DNA from: Rhizopus sp. PT2906
Lineage: Eukaryota; Mucoromycota; Mucoromycetes; Mucorales; Rhizopodaceae
Direction of reading: 5' to 3'
DNA length: 64,000 nucleotides
Assembly: GCA_025529335.1 (NCBI GenBank)
Contig: JAMYHX010000001.1
Span: forward strand, 1 to 64,000
Part shown: positions 44,139 through 55,536 of the stretch, piece by piece
How the letters are laid out: every line of letters begins with the position of its first letter
Position numbering within the stretch: position 1 is the stretch's first letter
Position numbers and translations under genes: made by a program
The notes under the pieces: generated by a model
What the model was told of the DNA's origin: nothing
Seen by the model: the letters and a program-made list of their open reading frames with translations, nothing else
Database searches by the model: none

Positions 44139-46373
44139 TACCATTTTGATTCTAATTGGTTTATTTAATTGTTCTTTATGTGTAATGGCTTATTGATGTG
44201 CCATTTACTAGTCCAAATACCACAAATGTACTTTCCAAAACACAAGATCCACATGTTCATTTTCTCTGTTGGTCATCCTTCCATTTTAACCATACATAAT
44301 GAAGCAAAGACAAAACCTGATGATGGATAGAGGCAAGTTTGTTATAAGCTATGTTGCTTAAAAGATTAAACAAGAAGTTTCAGTGTGCATCTACAGCTTT
44401 TTTTTTATATGTCTGAAGGAGTCTAAAGGGGCGCTTCTTTGATCAACTCTTATTTTAGCTTTTAAAAAACACAAGTTTATTCAATTCCATGATGTAAAAC
44501 ATTACAAGGCATGATATATTGAGTAATTTTTAAAAGAAAAATTGTTTATTTATTATCAAACGAGAACTTAGAGAAGACCTATAAAGATCACATAAAGAAA
44601 AGTACCTATAAAAAGAGTTCACATCAGCGCCACAGAACCCTAAAACGAGGGATTCTGACTTTAGCTACTGTCCACCCCAGGGCCCAATAAAAGCCTCCAT
44701 CATCGTCCCCTGCTGAGTAAGTCTTGTGGAAAATTATATGAATAGTTGATTTGAAATGTACAATGAGTAATCAATAACTTCCAAATATATCTTTTTATTT
44801 TGGTAAATAAGAAGTGAGGAAATGTGTATATTATTAATACAAGGTAGCAATATACACCACATTGTAGCATAGATTATTAGTGTGATGTCATTCTGTCTAC
44901 AGGCTCTTTTATATACAATATAATTTGGACAGTGTTGTGCCAGCACAGCTATAACAATAAATATTCTTTGTAAGCGAACTACTCGGGATCTTATCCTTCC
45001 GTATGCGTCCAATCACATATGAATCCAATCTTAGGGCGCCGTTACAAGAACCATTTGAACGTCAGTGCTCCTATCCTCAGATCGACGGTTCCTTATTCGA
45101 CACTCATTGTCAGATCATGTATCATCTTTATCTCAAGGTACCTGAAGGTACCTTGAACCAATAGATAAACCTCGATCAAAGGTTGTCCCAGTTCTTCCCC
45201 TTTCTACATGGGTGCTTACAGGTCACATAACGATATCCAATTATTGTTATTGTCCATAGACGTTAAAAAGTATAAATATCATTGTTTTATTCATCGTAAA
45301 TAAAGATCATCATATATTCCAGTCTCACTGACTTATTGTCCGTAGACTATTCTTTTTATTATTACTAGTTTTTTGCCTCTTACCTTTGTGTTTGGCAAAA
45401 CAGACAGGTACTGTACAAATTATGATAAGCTCTTTGAATACTCTATAAGTCGGCATCAGTGATAAATACAACAAGGACCATGTCGTTGTAGCTCACGCCA
45501 AGTCAAATCTTGCGTTAGATGTTGATGTACTACTTCTGGGATGTATTAGCTTTAGGATTCAAAAATATGCTTACAGCATTCTCATCGTGCCTTTTGCTGT
45601 AAGCTACTGTCGTGTATGTTCCAAGATGCAATAACTTCATTATCAAAATAAATATAAAAGTGCACAAACGATGCTTTCAGATATTTTTATTCTGTAATGA
45701 AACTAACAAAAAGATGATAGTAAGGGAAGACGATCTAACTTATGACAAAGGAATTGTGACCTGTTTAAATACTATTTGGTCTTGGGTAGTTGCATGAGAG
45801 ATTAGGAAAGATGATAAGGACTTCTGTTTCTTCTTTAATGTAAATTACAGTCATTGATACTTATTGCTGATAAAACACTACACAGAGACAGAGTGAAGAT
45901 TGCATGAATGAACAGTATCTGAGCTTATCATGATCTTGACCACTTCCAAGTTTATTCTACTCTTGGCATCATTTTATGTACAGTTTCTAATGCATGAAGA
46001 TCACATCATTCCTTATTGCATGATTCAATGCGGTATTGTATATAAGCCTTGTTCGGACGAGTGTGCTGTCTTAGCTTTACTGCAGAATGTATAATATATT
46101 ATGTCTAACTTACAATACCTATAGCCACGTTCTCCTCTGTTTCTTCAATATTGTCGTTGATATTGTGGTAATGTCGTAACATTAGCGAATACTGAAATAT
46201 GAATAACTTTTCACTAAATCGACTTAATCTTCCCTTTTGAATTTCTAAGCTAAAGAACACAGTTTGCATAAATAGAATATTCGTTTTATTATGTATAAAC
46301 AAAAAGGCGGCGAAACCATAAAAGAGAGAACATGAAGGGAGCAAAAAAAAAGTCAGCCGTACAAACATTTCTT
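44139..46373. other. intergenic region, 2.2 kb, no supported gene
   Basis: AT-rich. A minus-strand stretch around 44730-45012 begins TGGACGC and holds a TATATAAAAG box, giving it some look of a solo LTR, but no target-site duplication was found. A perfect 10-bp hairpin is at 45133-45156. No coding signal reaches RPS3. Confidence 0.4.
45133..45156. repeat. perfect 10-bp inverted repeat
   Basis: Arms tcaaggtacc and ggtaccttga surround the loop tgaa. It lies far from any gene I can support. Confidence 0.85.
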
Positions 46374-47328
46374 TTAAGCTTGAGCTTCAGCAGCAGGAGC
46401 AGGTCTGAAGTCTTGAGCAGAGGGTTCGACAATAGGAGTTTCCTCCTTGGGTTCGAGGATAGTGACAATATCAGGAAGAGTCTGCTTAGGACCGTTACGA
46501 CCAGTAGGATCGCTGTCCAACATGATCTTGACCTTGATACCCAAGACACCTTGACGTAAATCAACGTGGCGAACGGCAGTTGTGATGAATTCACGAGCAG
46601 GGTTACCAGAGTGAATCATGAAACCGTCAGAGAACTTCATGGCCTTGGCACGGGCAGCACGGACCTTACCAGAGACAACGACTTCACAACCTTTGGCACC
46701 AGATTCCATAACGAAACGAATGACACCATAACAGGCACTAAGAAACAATCAACATTTTGCAAATATAGAGCAACACTTCAATCACTTACCGACGGACAGC
46801 CAAGCCGTTGAGAAGCTTGAACTTGACAGATTCACATTGAGCAATGGCACAGAGACCACGGTTTTGAACACGTTCAGCATAAAGTTCGACAGCATTCTCG
46901 GGGAACTTGAAACGCTTTTGAACAAGAGTAGTCAATTCACGAATACGGCGACCCTTTTCACCGAGAACGTTTTGAGTGTGTGTGGCACGGATGATGATTC
47001 TATTGGATGTTGTTTGTTAGTCTCTTACAAGTCTTTACTGTTGGCCGTAATCATTACTCTGTACGGGCGGGAGTCACACGAACTTCGACACCGGCATAAC
47101 CATCTTCAGCAAGTTCACGAGTGAAGAATTCATTTAATTCAGCGTAAAAGACACCATCGGCGACCTACAGAGTTGCATTGTTCATATTTACTGGAATTGA
47201 CTGTTTTATATAATTTCAACTTACAAACTATTATAAAAAAAAGTATTAAATTCATGGTCTGATTGATATTTCTATTCATCTATTTGCTGACATACCTTTC
47301 TCTTCTTGGAGATTTGAACTGCTGCCAT
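46374..47328 (-). CDS. RPS3: 40S ribosomal protein S3 (uS3)
   Basis: Four exons (47328-47296, 47164-47058, 46999-46790, 46737-46374) give 237 residues. It begins MAAVQISKKRKVADGVFYAE and contains a KH domain (IIIRATHTQNVLGEKGRRIR) and the conserved C-terminal domain (YGVIRFVMESGAKGCEVVVS, SGKVRAARAKAMKFSDGFMI). RPS3 lines the mRNA entry channel of the small subunit. The first exon is short, with the intron after 11 codons, as is common in ribosomal protein genes. Codon choice is markedly biased to a few preferred codons, as expected of high expression. It diverges from DAP1 across about 270 bp. Confidence 0.97.
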
Positions 47329-47598
47329 GTTTAATAATGTGCAAAGAGAAAGGGTCTGGATGGATGGATCGATGATTATATTATTATCCTCATTTGTGAG
47401 TGTGTAAGTTGTCTGTGTGTGTATGTGTGGGCATGAGTAGCTGGATCAATATTTTGGGCGGACCTCTTTCTCGCCCTAATTTGTCGCTCATTCAATGTTC
47501 GGTAATAGTCCGGTTCGACCATTCATGCAAGAGTTTGCCCTTCCTCCTACCCAGCTTTGTCTGCCTTATTAGTTGTCTTTTTTATCTTTTGTTATTCA

Positions 47599-48326
47599 AT
47601 GTCAATAGTAACCACTTATCTCACATTACTAAAAGGTTTTCTTTTTCATATAAAAAACAAGTTCAATGGCTTAGCTCTTCTTTCTTTTTTTTTTTAGAAA
47701 ATCCAATCAATTGGGCGTTACTTGCTGTAAATGGTGTTGATTCCTTATTTTTTATTTTAAGGCCTAATAACACACATTTAGATTTTACTTTATCTCGTAC
47801 GATGCTTTACATTATCAAGACAACTAAGACAGCTTCCACCCAAACATCCAACTGTGCATGTCTTTAAGAATTATACCCCTCTCGATTTATTGCCATTCAC
47901 AGGGGAAAACGATACGCGTATTCTCATCGCTGTGAATGGTTCCGTCTATGATGTCAGCCAAGGAAGAAGTTTTTATGGACCAGGTATATATATATATATA
48001 AATGAGCTCTGTCTCTGTATTGATTTCTACATCTTACTCTTTGTTATCGTTAGGTGGTCCATACGCCAGCTTCGCAGGACATGATGCCTCACGTGGACTA
48101 GCAAAGAACTCATTTGATGATGACATGATGGTTGATCCAAAGGGACCGATAGATAAACTAGAGGATTTGACATCAGATGAATGGGAGTCTCTCAGAGAAT
48201 GGGTAAGGCATAGAATAACCATATCAACACGCGAGGCTATTGACCGTTATGTGTACATGATAGGAGAATCTATTTGCTTCCAAGTATCTGTTAGTTGGAA
48301 AACTGGTAGAGAATAGTACATCTTGA
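47599..48326 (+). CDS. DAP1: PGRMC/DAP1-type cytochrome b5-like haem-binding membrane protein
   Basis: Five exons (47599-47635, 47698-47726, 47782-47983, 48054-48202, 48264-48326) give 159 residues. The short exons 1-2 supply the N-terminus and the start of the membrane span, MSIVTTYLTLLKENPINWAL and onward through LLAILLYLVRCF. The cytochrome b5-like domain follows: LLPFTGENDTRILIAVNGSV, YDVSQGRSFYGPGGPYASFA, GHDASRGLAKNSFD, and ends with WENLFASKYLLVGKLVE. The Tyr-rich GRSFYGPGGPY segment carries the haem-ligand tyrosine of PGRMC and Dap1. These proteins bind haem and support sterol-synthesis P450s such as Erg11 in the ER. Without splicing, the C-terminus would be lost. Confidence 0.92.
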
Positions 48327-49312
48327 TTGCTTATTATAAAGAGGGATGAACATATGGATAATAGAAAAAGTGAATATACCGTTAGTGTTTGTTGTATTCT
48401 GTTATGTATTCCTTGATATCGATGATTTGAATTGAGAAGGGCTTTTATTATCATGCATTGATTTGGAGATGAAAGTATAAAGTATATGTTGTACTTGAGG
48501 ATGACATGCATATCTTTACTTTGATCTTATGATGGAACTTTCATGACTGCTCAGTACATCTCATAGGTAGGGCAATGAATTTGAGCAAGGACTATGCAAG
48601 TCTTCATTCATAATCTCAGGATCAAGTTTATCATTCGAACCTTTCATGGATAGTATGTAATAGTCTGTGTAAACTTGTGCATGATGATCTCGTTGACTGC
48701 GATATCAGTGATCTGGTATTCTTTCTCCAGTTTGAGGCACTTTTCCTTTGTTCAAAAAGCAGAAATCAGTTAAATGCTCAGTTACGCTTCTTAAGGCACC
48801 TTTAGTCATATCGAACATCTTATTCAAAGAAATCTGATTATATTTTAGAAGTTGCTCAATTATGCCTCAACCAATAACACCAGTGAAAAAGGATGAATTA
48901 CCCCCAAAATCGTTGGTTGACTATTGTCGGAATAAATACGAGAGGAGAGCAGAAGTAGTGGTTGATCAGTAAGGATCAAGCTACAGGCAACTTGTACAAG
49001 TATCCTTCTTTCTTTTTTCCTCTTCCGTTCAAAGCCTTCGTCGTGAGGCTATGATTCGTTCCTCTGTAATAATTCGTACCAGGAAGAGGGTTTGAAATGT
49101 AGCAGTGAGGGTTTCTGTTAATATTAAGAGTATAGAAATTCAATTTAGGAGAACAGGATCAGTGAGTTGGCCCTTCAAAGGTGTGATGTACGAAAGAATA
49201 CGGACAATGAATTCTGATTAACTCAGTTTCGGGTAAATCGCTGGTAAAATTTGTGTTACATACATTTTATTTCGGATAGTTTATTATCCGGTTGTATAGA
49301 TTCGTGATAAAC
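48327..49312. other. convergent intergenic region, about 1 kb
   Basis: Lies between the 3' ends of DAP1 (+) and the UDP-glucuronate decarboxylase gene (-). A 36-codon ATG frame at 48862-48972 (MPQPITPVKKDELPPKSLVD) has no partner exon I can support. No repeats stand out. Confidence 0.4.
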
Positions 49313-50554
49313 TTAGATGGCTCCCTCGGCCACTTGTGATTTGAACCAGTCAACAGTCTCCTGTAAACCATGCTTGACAGAGAACTTGGGTTCCCAACCG
49401 AGATATGTTTTGGCTCTCGTAATATCGGGCTTCCTCTTCTTTGGATCATCTTCTACTGCAGGTAATATCTTGATGTCAACATTATGAGGTGAAAGAGGAG
49501 GTGTGAGCACCATCTCTCGAATGGTATTTGCAAACTCTTTAATGGTATATTCATCAGGATTTCCCAAATTGACTGGATCACTGTAATCACTATTCATCAA
49601 TAGGATAAGACCATCTACTAAATCATGAATGTATTGAAATGATCTTGTCTGTTCTCCATCTCCATACAATGTCAATGATTCTCCTCTGATCGCTTGCATG
49701 ATAAAGTTACTCACGACTCTACCATCTGCTGGTGACATACGTGGTCCAAATGTACTACACAAATAAAGATAGATGATGTTGGTTCATCATCAAGATGTAT
49801 AAAATACTCCTTCTCTCTTACTTGAAAATACGTGCAACACGAACATCAACACCTTCTTGTCTCATATAAGAATAAGTCAAAGTCTCTGCAATTCGTTTGC
49901 CTTCATCATAGCATGCTCTTGGTCCAATTGGGTTCACATGTCCCCAATAAGTCTCTTTTTGTGGATGTTCCTCAGGATCCCCATAAACCTCTGATCGGGA
50001 TAAGAATTTAATAATATATCCTTTTTTATACAATTACCTGAAGTGGATGTCAACAAGAATCGAGCTTTCGTACGTTTGGCTAAACCAAGCATATTGATAG
50101 TACCCATGACACTCGTCTTGACCGTCTTTGTCGGATTATATTGATAATGAGGTGGAGAAGCAGGACAAGCCAGGTGATAGATTTGTGATACTTCTACCAT
50201 GAAGGGGTCCACTACGTCATGACGAACTAGTTCAAAATGGGGATGACCAATCCAGTGTTGAACATTTCGCTTGGTTCCTGTAAAGAAGTTGTCAAGAACA
50301 ACTACTTCATGTCCCATCCACATTAAACGATCGACAAGATGACTTCCAACAAAACCGGCTCCACCCGTGACCAAGATCCGTTTTCGTTCAGACGGGCTGA
50401 GTTGTTTTACAGGTGGAAAAGAAGAGATATGTCGATAGATAATCGTGCTATCCTTATGCTCGACATAATCCTTTTCCTTGGGTAAATATAAATCACGTAA
50501 ATAGCTCAATTCTACATCGGACCCAACGTGTTTATGTCCAACAGTGGTTGACAT
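49313..50554 (-). CDS. UXS1: UDP-glucuronic acid decarboxylase (UDP-xylose synthase)
   Basis: Three exons (50554-50038, 49990-49822, 49754-49313) give 375 residues. It is an extended short-chain dehydrogenase: NAD-binding GGAGFVGS at residues 64-71, TSTSEVYGDPEEHPQKETYW, and catalytic Tyr200-x3-Lys204 in ACYDEGKR. ARIFNTFGPRMSPADGRVVS and YGDGEQTRSFQYIHDLVDGL are typical of UXS. It converts UDP-glucuronate to UDP-xylose via a 4-keto intermediate. There is no N-terminal membrane anchor, so the enzyme is probably cytosolic, unlike animal UXS1. In Mucorales, whose walls are rich in glucuronate polymers, it would draw on the same UDP-glucuronate pool. GT-AG introns of 47 and 67 bp. Confidence 0.94.
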
Positions 50555-50627
50555 TTTTATTAAGATAATAATTGTGAAAGAAGAAGAAAAGAAGAAGGGA
50601 AAAAAAAAAAAGAAAGCAGAGAGTAAT

Positions 50628-51528
50628 TTAACAACAGCCGCCAGAATTGTTGGTTTTTGTTGTATGACCTGTATCTAACTTGACCTCTTCCCTTTGACGT
50701 GTCTGTTGTGCTTGTTGTTGTGTATCAATTAATCTCTTCTTGATATCCCTAAATAATACAAATTGGCACAAGTACAGAAAGGAAATGAGTTATATTTACC
50801 TTGCCAGGTCAAAAAAGGCTTCTTCTACGCCAATATTAGCCTTTGCACTGGTTTCCATAAACCGAATACCAAGCTCATTAGCTAGTTCTTGACCTTGTTT
50901 TGTCGAAATCACCTAAAGCATGATTATTATTATTATTATTATCTTGCCTTTAAAAAGAGTGGGAATGTATTTACCCTCTTCTCTTCCATATCCGATTTGT
51001 TACCAATCAAAATCTTGTTTACACCTTCACTCGCATGTTGTTCAATATTGGAAAACCAATTTCGAACGTCTATAAAACAAGTTAATATAACGTATAAAGT
51101 AATATCTAAATTTTTTTACTTGAAAAAGATCGCTCGTCCGTAACGTCATAGACTAGTAATATACCCATAGCTCCACGATAATAAGCTATAAAATATATAT
51201 TTTAGTATATAATCCACATATTTAAAATAATACTTGCCTGTCGTAATCGTACGGAATCGTTCTTGACCTGCTGTATCCCATATTTGTAGTTTTATACGCT
51301 TCCCATCTAGTTCAATAGTACGAATCTTGAAATCAATACCAATGGTTGTAATAAAAGAAGGTGTAAAGGAGTCATCTGAGAAACGAAGTAACAAACAACT
51401 TTTACCAACACCTTGTATACAAATAGTCAGCATTTAAGCATATCAAGTATAAAGGAATGCTTACCAGAGTCACCAATAAGTAAGAGTTTGATTAAGTAGT
51501 CATAAGAAGCGCTTTTTGCTGTTGCCAT
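50628..51528 (-). CDS. SEC4: Rab GTPase SEC4/Rab8
   Basis: Six exons (51528-51465, 51411-51238, 51185-51120, 51069-50975, 50912-50800, 50748-50628) give 210 residues. All G boxes are present: GDSGVGKS (19-26), effector loop TTIGIDFKIRTIELDGKRIK, WDTAGQERF, GNKSDMEE and ETSAKA. The C-terminus ends GGCC, two cysteines for geranylgeranylation. Effector-loop sequence and YRGAMGILLVYDVTDERSF place it in the Sec4/Ypt2/Rab8 group, which drives secretory vesicles to the plasma membrane and hyphal tips through the exocyst. Intron 2 (51237-51186) starts with GC (gcaagt); only that junction gives the invariant TTAYYRGA motif. Confidence 0.96.
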
Positions 51529-51929
51529 TTTTGCTTAATTACAAGAAAACAAGGAAAAAGGAAAAAGGAAAACAAATAAAAAGGCATAAAACCTAAAAAT
51601 GATTGGCTAATAATTTATACGCTGAATGATGATAATAATGGTCAGTACATAAATATGAAGAGATGGCTTTGTATTCTGTTCATGGTGCGCTGCTCTTTTG
51701 TTAAGCAATAGAAAGAAATGCTATTTCTACAAGTATTTGAAAGAATATAAGATGAAGCAGATATATAAGCTGAAATATCATGTTTAGAAGAAGAAGAAGA
51801 AGAAGAAGGAATTTACGTGTTCTCTTCTATACAGCCTATAACCGAACAATCTCTTTGTGAGCATACTGCTAAAAAGTGCATATACATAGCAATATATTCA
51901 GTATGGTCATGCTTTGATCCAAGCCAAAC
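51529..51929. other. promoter-side intergenic DNA of SEC4
   Basis: AT-rich sequence with an (aga)n run at 51787-51809. No coding signal was found. Confidence 0.45.
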
Positions 51930-52215
51930 TCATTTCAAATGATTCAATATTGGTTGTAGGGATATATTGTGACCCATATCCCTCTTGAAGGACTCGTCAG
52001 TTCTTTTCAAAAGATAAAGTTGGGATAAGCCAACTTTAACGAAATAGTCGATGTAATCCTTTAGGTATGGACATTGTATTGCTTTTCCATATGACTGAAT
52101 CACATAGTCTATTCCATCCTTGTTGAGAATAATATTACAAAAGAAAACGATCATCAGATTGGAATTGCTCTTATGATGCGGCCAGATATGAGTAGATATG
52201 ATAGCTTTTCCTGGT
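51930..52215 (-). CDS. hypothetical fragment, possibly a 3' exon of an unrecognised or decayed gene
   Basis: The frame is open from an acceptor-like tttgaccag at about 52216 to a stop at 51930 and reads IISTHIWPHHKSNSNLMIVF, KAIQCPYLKDYIDYFVKVGL and RTDESFKRDMGHNISLQPIL. Composition looks like real protein, including an amphipathic C-terminal segment. No upstream exon, start codon or family could be identified, and no splice partner in the 460 bp upstream. It may be a relic. Confidence 0.3.
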
Positions 52216-52675
52216 CAAATGATGGTTATTTATTTGATGTCTCGTTGACATCAATAAGTCATGCTAATACAAATTCCTTGTAATAACACTTGCATGTTTT
52301 ATTATCCATACGGCAAGAATGCGTAAAGAGGTTACCAGAATGACGTACTGTCTAACAGTCATCAAGAATGATGCAATAAACACAGCACACTTACTTTGAT
52401 CTGGCTGCATCAATTAGCCAAGTAACTCGAACATCCTTGACAAAGTATCATCATACTTTTTTCAACATAAAGAGGAAACATTACAGGCTCTTGTTTACTC
52501 CAAAAGAAAGAAATGATAAAGAGCAATAGGATATATATATATATATATATTTATATATTTTTTCAGTTTTGTATATAATAATAGTAGTAATTAGTAGCAA
52601 AAAGAGTTATTATACAGCAAAAGAAGAAAGGAAGGGAAGGAGGGTAAGTACAGAGTATAAAAGAATATAATACAA
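52216..52675. other. intergenic DNA with (ta)n tract
   Basis: A (ta)n run lies at about 52531-52550 and a short polypurine run near 52619-52645. Nothing coding is supported here; it is the 3' flank of KCS1. Confidence 0.45.
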
Positions 52676-54419
52676 TTAATGGGGAGGTAATAGAGTAGCC
52701 AATATTTCATCATTTGCAGGTTCAAAAATATCACAAAATATGTCATCACCTTCTACATATAAATCATCTGGAGATCCACCTTGAACTTTATAGATCCACT
52801 CAAAACAAAGAGCTAACGTCTTTAGTCCTAAAAGGTATCCATTATCTGGACCTTTATTTCTTGGTGGATAAGTAAATTCTTTATAATGATATTTAACTTC
52901 ATCCACAGTTACACAATTAGCAAAGTCAATAATCCTTACATCCACTTTACGCGAACTGGTCGGATCTCCATCATAGATCATCAGTAAAGAGGATGCATAG
53001 AATCGATAGTCTGCCATCGTCTTGACTATTCTTGCTAATCTTCTCAGTTTGCGTATAATCACGGGTATATGTTGTATTTGACAGCCTTGTCCATTATCAA
53101 GATAGGCTTGTAACGTATCACGAAAGGTGTAAGGAGTGAGTGTACGGCCATAGTATTTATCTTGATAGATAAATTCATTAGTATCCGTTTTGTAGACCTA
53201 GTTGATCATTAGATACATGCCTTTAGCTCACTTGTTTCCTGATTACCTGCATACCACACACACGAACACCCAACACTTTGCTCGTTGACTTTTCACACTT
53301 TATCGTCTGACTCTTCATCTTTTCTCTACTCGCATAGACGCCATACTGACGAGTGCCCATCTTGAGGTCGAGCACACAAGGATACTTGACTCCATCTGTC
53401 AGGTCCTCAATCAGTATATACTTTTGTTCACTTGACTGTTTTCTACTCTTTATACGTTGAAGATCACGATTATAGATCTGTAATGACCATGGATTGTCTG
53501 TCGTCTGATCTACTTGAATCTGCTGAAGACAGGATGAATCGACCTGAAGGACGGGTGGAGGTGCCTTGGGTGGTTCAACAGCCTTTTTCTTTTCTACCAA
53601 AATGTCATCCATCACAAAGATATTCTCATCCTCTGATAAATTCTTTTTATGTTGCAAACGAGGAGACGAACCGGTCGAATTGATCATTGATGGCCGTCGG
53701 GGTTCAATCGTCATTTGATCAATTGAGTTATCCTGTTTGAATCCGGATATGTTGGGCATCGACCGACCACCCTCCACAAGGGAATAATGTTGTTGCTGTT
53801 TAGATGGAAAATGGTCTGAAAAGCTATGCATCAATGCTGGTTGATTCGCATTGACTTTTCGTCTCCAATCTTCAGCTTGAACCAATCGTTCCTTGAGAGC
53901 CTTGGGTGAGAACACTTCACGAAGGACTTGCTCCTGAAATCGTTTTCGACAACCATCATCCCATGATCCAGAGTGTCGTCGTTTGATGTCACGATTTTTC
54001 TTGTTATATGCACAAGCGCGCCAATCACGCAAGAGATGCTTATTTTTTTCAAACAGAACCTCTGGCACGAGCATATCATTCGAGTTGCTATGTCGATAGG
54101 TCACGTTCAAGACACCCATATATTGAGAAGTGAAGGGCAACAATTCATGGTGCCGAGAGTCAATGTGCTCATAAAACTCTTGTTCCCTGGCTGAAACAGG
54201 TTTACATATCGCTCGCTTTGAAAAACGAAAGAAGGACGCGTGCCCACCCACTTGATTTTTGAAAGGCAAGAGAGGTAATGATGTCGTAATCTTGGTGGGG
54301 TCAAAGTAATTGTATTCTTCAGAGTAATCTTCTTCGTTCTCACTACTGCTTTCATAATCCCATTCGCTCTCTTCATCTGTGTCTTCAACATCTGAAATAC
54401 GACATTCCTTTGTTTGCAT
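52676..54419 (-). CDS. KCS1: inositol hexakisphosphate kinase KCS1 family
   Basis: Two exons (54419-53247 and 53197-52676) give 564 residues. The N-terminal 330 are low-complexity, acidic at first (SDVEDTDEESEWDYESSSEN) and then basic and Ser-rich. The inositol-phosphate kinase signature PxxxDxKxG is at residues 347-355 (PCVLDLKMG, Asp351, Lys353), followed by TRQYGVYASREKMKSQTIKC. After the intron come YGRTLTPYTF, SSLLMIYDGDP and the metal-binding VRIIDFANC. This is the catalytic order of the IPK family, and the size and KCEKSTSKVLGVRVCGMQVY fit Kcs1/IP6K, which makes 5-InsP7. Yeast Kcs1 is about twice as long because of its N-terminus. Start: first ATG, MQTKECRISD. Confidence 0.88.
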
Positions 54420-54683
54420 GATGAATAAATAAAAAAGAAAGAAAGAAAAAAGAAAAAAGAAAGAGAGAGAGAGAGAGAAAAAGGGTTAAAAAAAGAAGTA
54501 CAAGAATTTGTTATGCTATTTTTCATTGTTGATTCTTGATTGGATCAAAAACGTCACAGACATAACAATCAGTCTTTTATTGGCCCTTTCTTTATTTCCC
54601 CATTTTCAAGCCATGATTGAACCCACGTGGGAGTAATGCCAGTTTGATAGAAAATGTGATCATTCAGTTGTTTTCATTGGTAT

Positions 54684-55107
54684 TTATGACAAGTTCCAAA
54701 GTAAGACAAGTAAGACAATATAGGCAAACATGGTCACTACAGTTGTCAAAAGAACCCAGTTACCACTGGTCTTGAATGGTATTGTCGGATCAAAGACATC
54801 AAATGAGGTTCTTCTTCTCCAAAGGGCAATCACCAACATGGCTATTCCAAACACAAAAAATGTGATTCCAATCTTGTAAAACTCACGAGTGAATACTTTT
54901 AATATCAAGAGACCCGTTGAAAAGGCAGCAAGTGCCGTTCGCCAATAAGCACCTTCAAATGTTCTCTGATGGGCTTTTGTGAGGTTAATTTATTTACATG
55001 TATCCATAATTTAAAGAAATACCCCTCAAATCCTGTAATTCACATAGCGTAAATAAAGCTGAATCCTTTCGATGACCTCGAATGAGCTTTTCTTTCTTTT
55101 CAGTCAT
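54684..55107 (-). CDS. DUF202-family small membrane protein
   Basis: Two exons (55107-55023 and 54973-54684, intron 49 bp) give 124 residues. After a basic N-terminus (MTEKKEKLIRGHRKDSALFT) the sequence reads AHQRTFEGAYWRTALAAFST, the DUF202 signature (normally NERTFLAWxRTxLAxxxxG). Three membrane spans follow: about residues 42-60, 68-86 (ITFFVFGIAMLVIALWRRR) and 103-121 (WVLLTTVVTMFAYIVLLVLL). DUF202 is also the membrane part of the VTC polyphosphate complex and of YidH-type bacterial proteins; the stand-alone fungal proteins have no settled role. Only the spliced model gives both the ATG and the DUF202 start. Confidence 0.78.
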
Positions 55108-55251
55108 TTGAGAATAAACGAAAAGAAAAAGGATTCGGGATTTTAATGTGAACCTTTTTGGAAAAAATTAAAAGAGGAAAGAAAGTGCATTTGCCTTGAA
55201 AATAATTGGCTTGAAATAATAAAGTCAGAGACAGGCTGATGGTGTGTGTGT

Positions 55252-55271
55252 CTTTTTTTTTTTTTTTTTTT
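55252..55271. repeat. poly-T tract
   Basis: About 20 consecutive T in the divergent promoter interval between the DUF202 gene and PIS1. Such tracts exclude nucleosomes and are common in fungal promoters. Confidence 0.6.
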
Positions 55272-55536
55272 CTTGGGGTTTAAGCTCATCCCCCTTCCGC
55301 TGTGATTATGAATGCATTTTAGTCATCAAAAAGTTCCCTTTTCATACCTATTTTTGTAGTGTCGACAATAAGAATGTATCATGTGATATTATTTTATCAT
55401 AAAGAACAAGATGAAAGGAGAGTACAAGAGAAAGGGAGGAACAATGATAATGTCTTGGTATATTCGGAGACTAAAATACGGGTTTTCATTCTTTTTTTCT
55501 CTTTTTCTCTTTCTTTGTATCTCTTTTATTCTTAGT

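Noticed and set aside
43904..44149. 81-codon open frame across the MITE
   Set aside because: It coincides with the element and its repeats; no protein similarity or splice structure.
44730..45012. Possible solo LTR on the minus strand with TG..CA ends and a TATATAAAAG box
   Set aside because: No target-site duplication and no second copy in the window. Ends could be chosen at will.
55411..55536. In-frame upstream extension of PIS1 starting at 55411
   Set aside because: The extension is low-complexity (poly-Phe, Leu) DNA over pyrimidine tracts, and the ATG at 55537 gives the normal family length.
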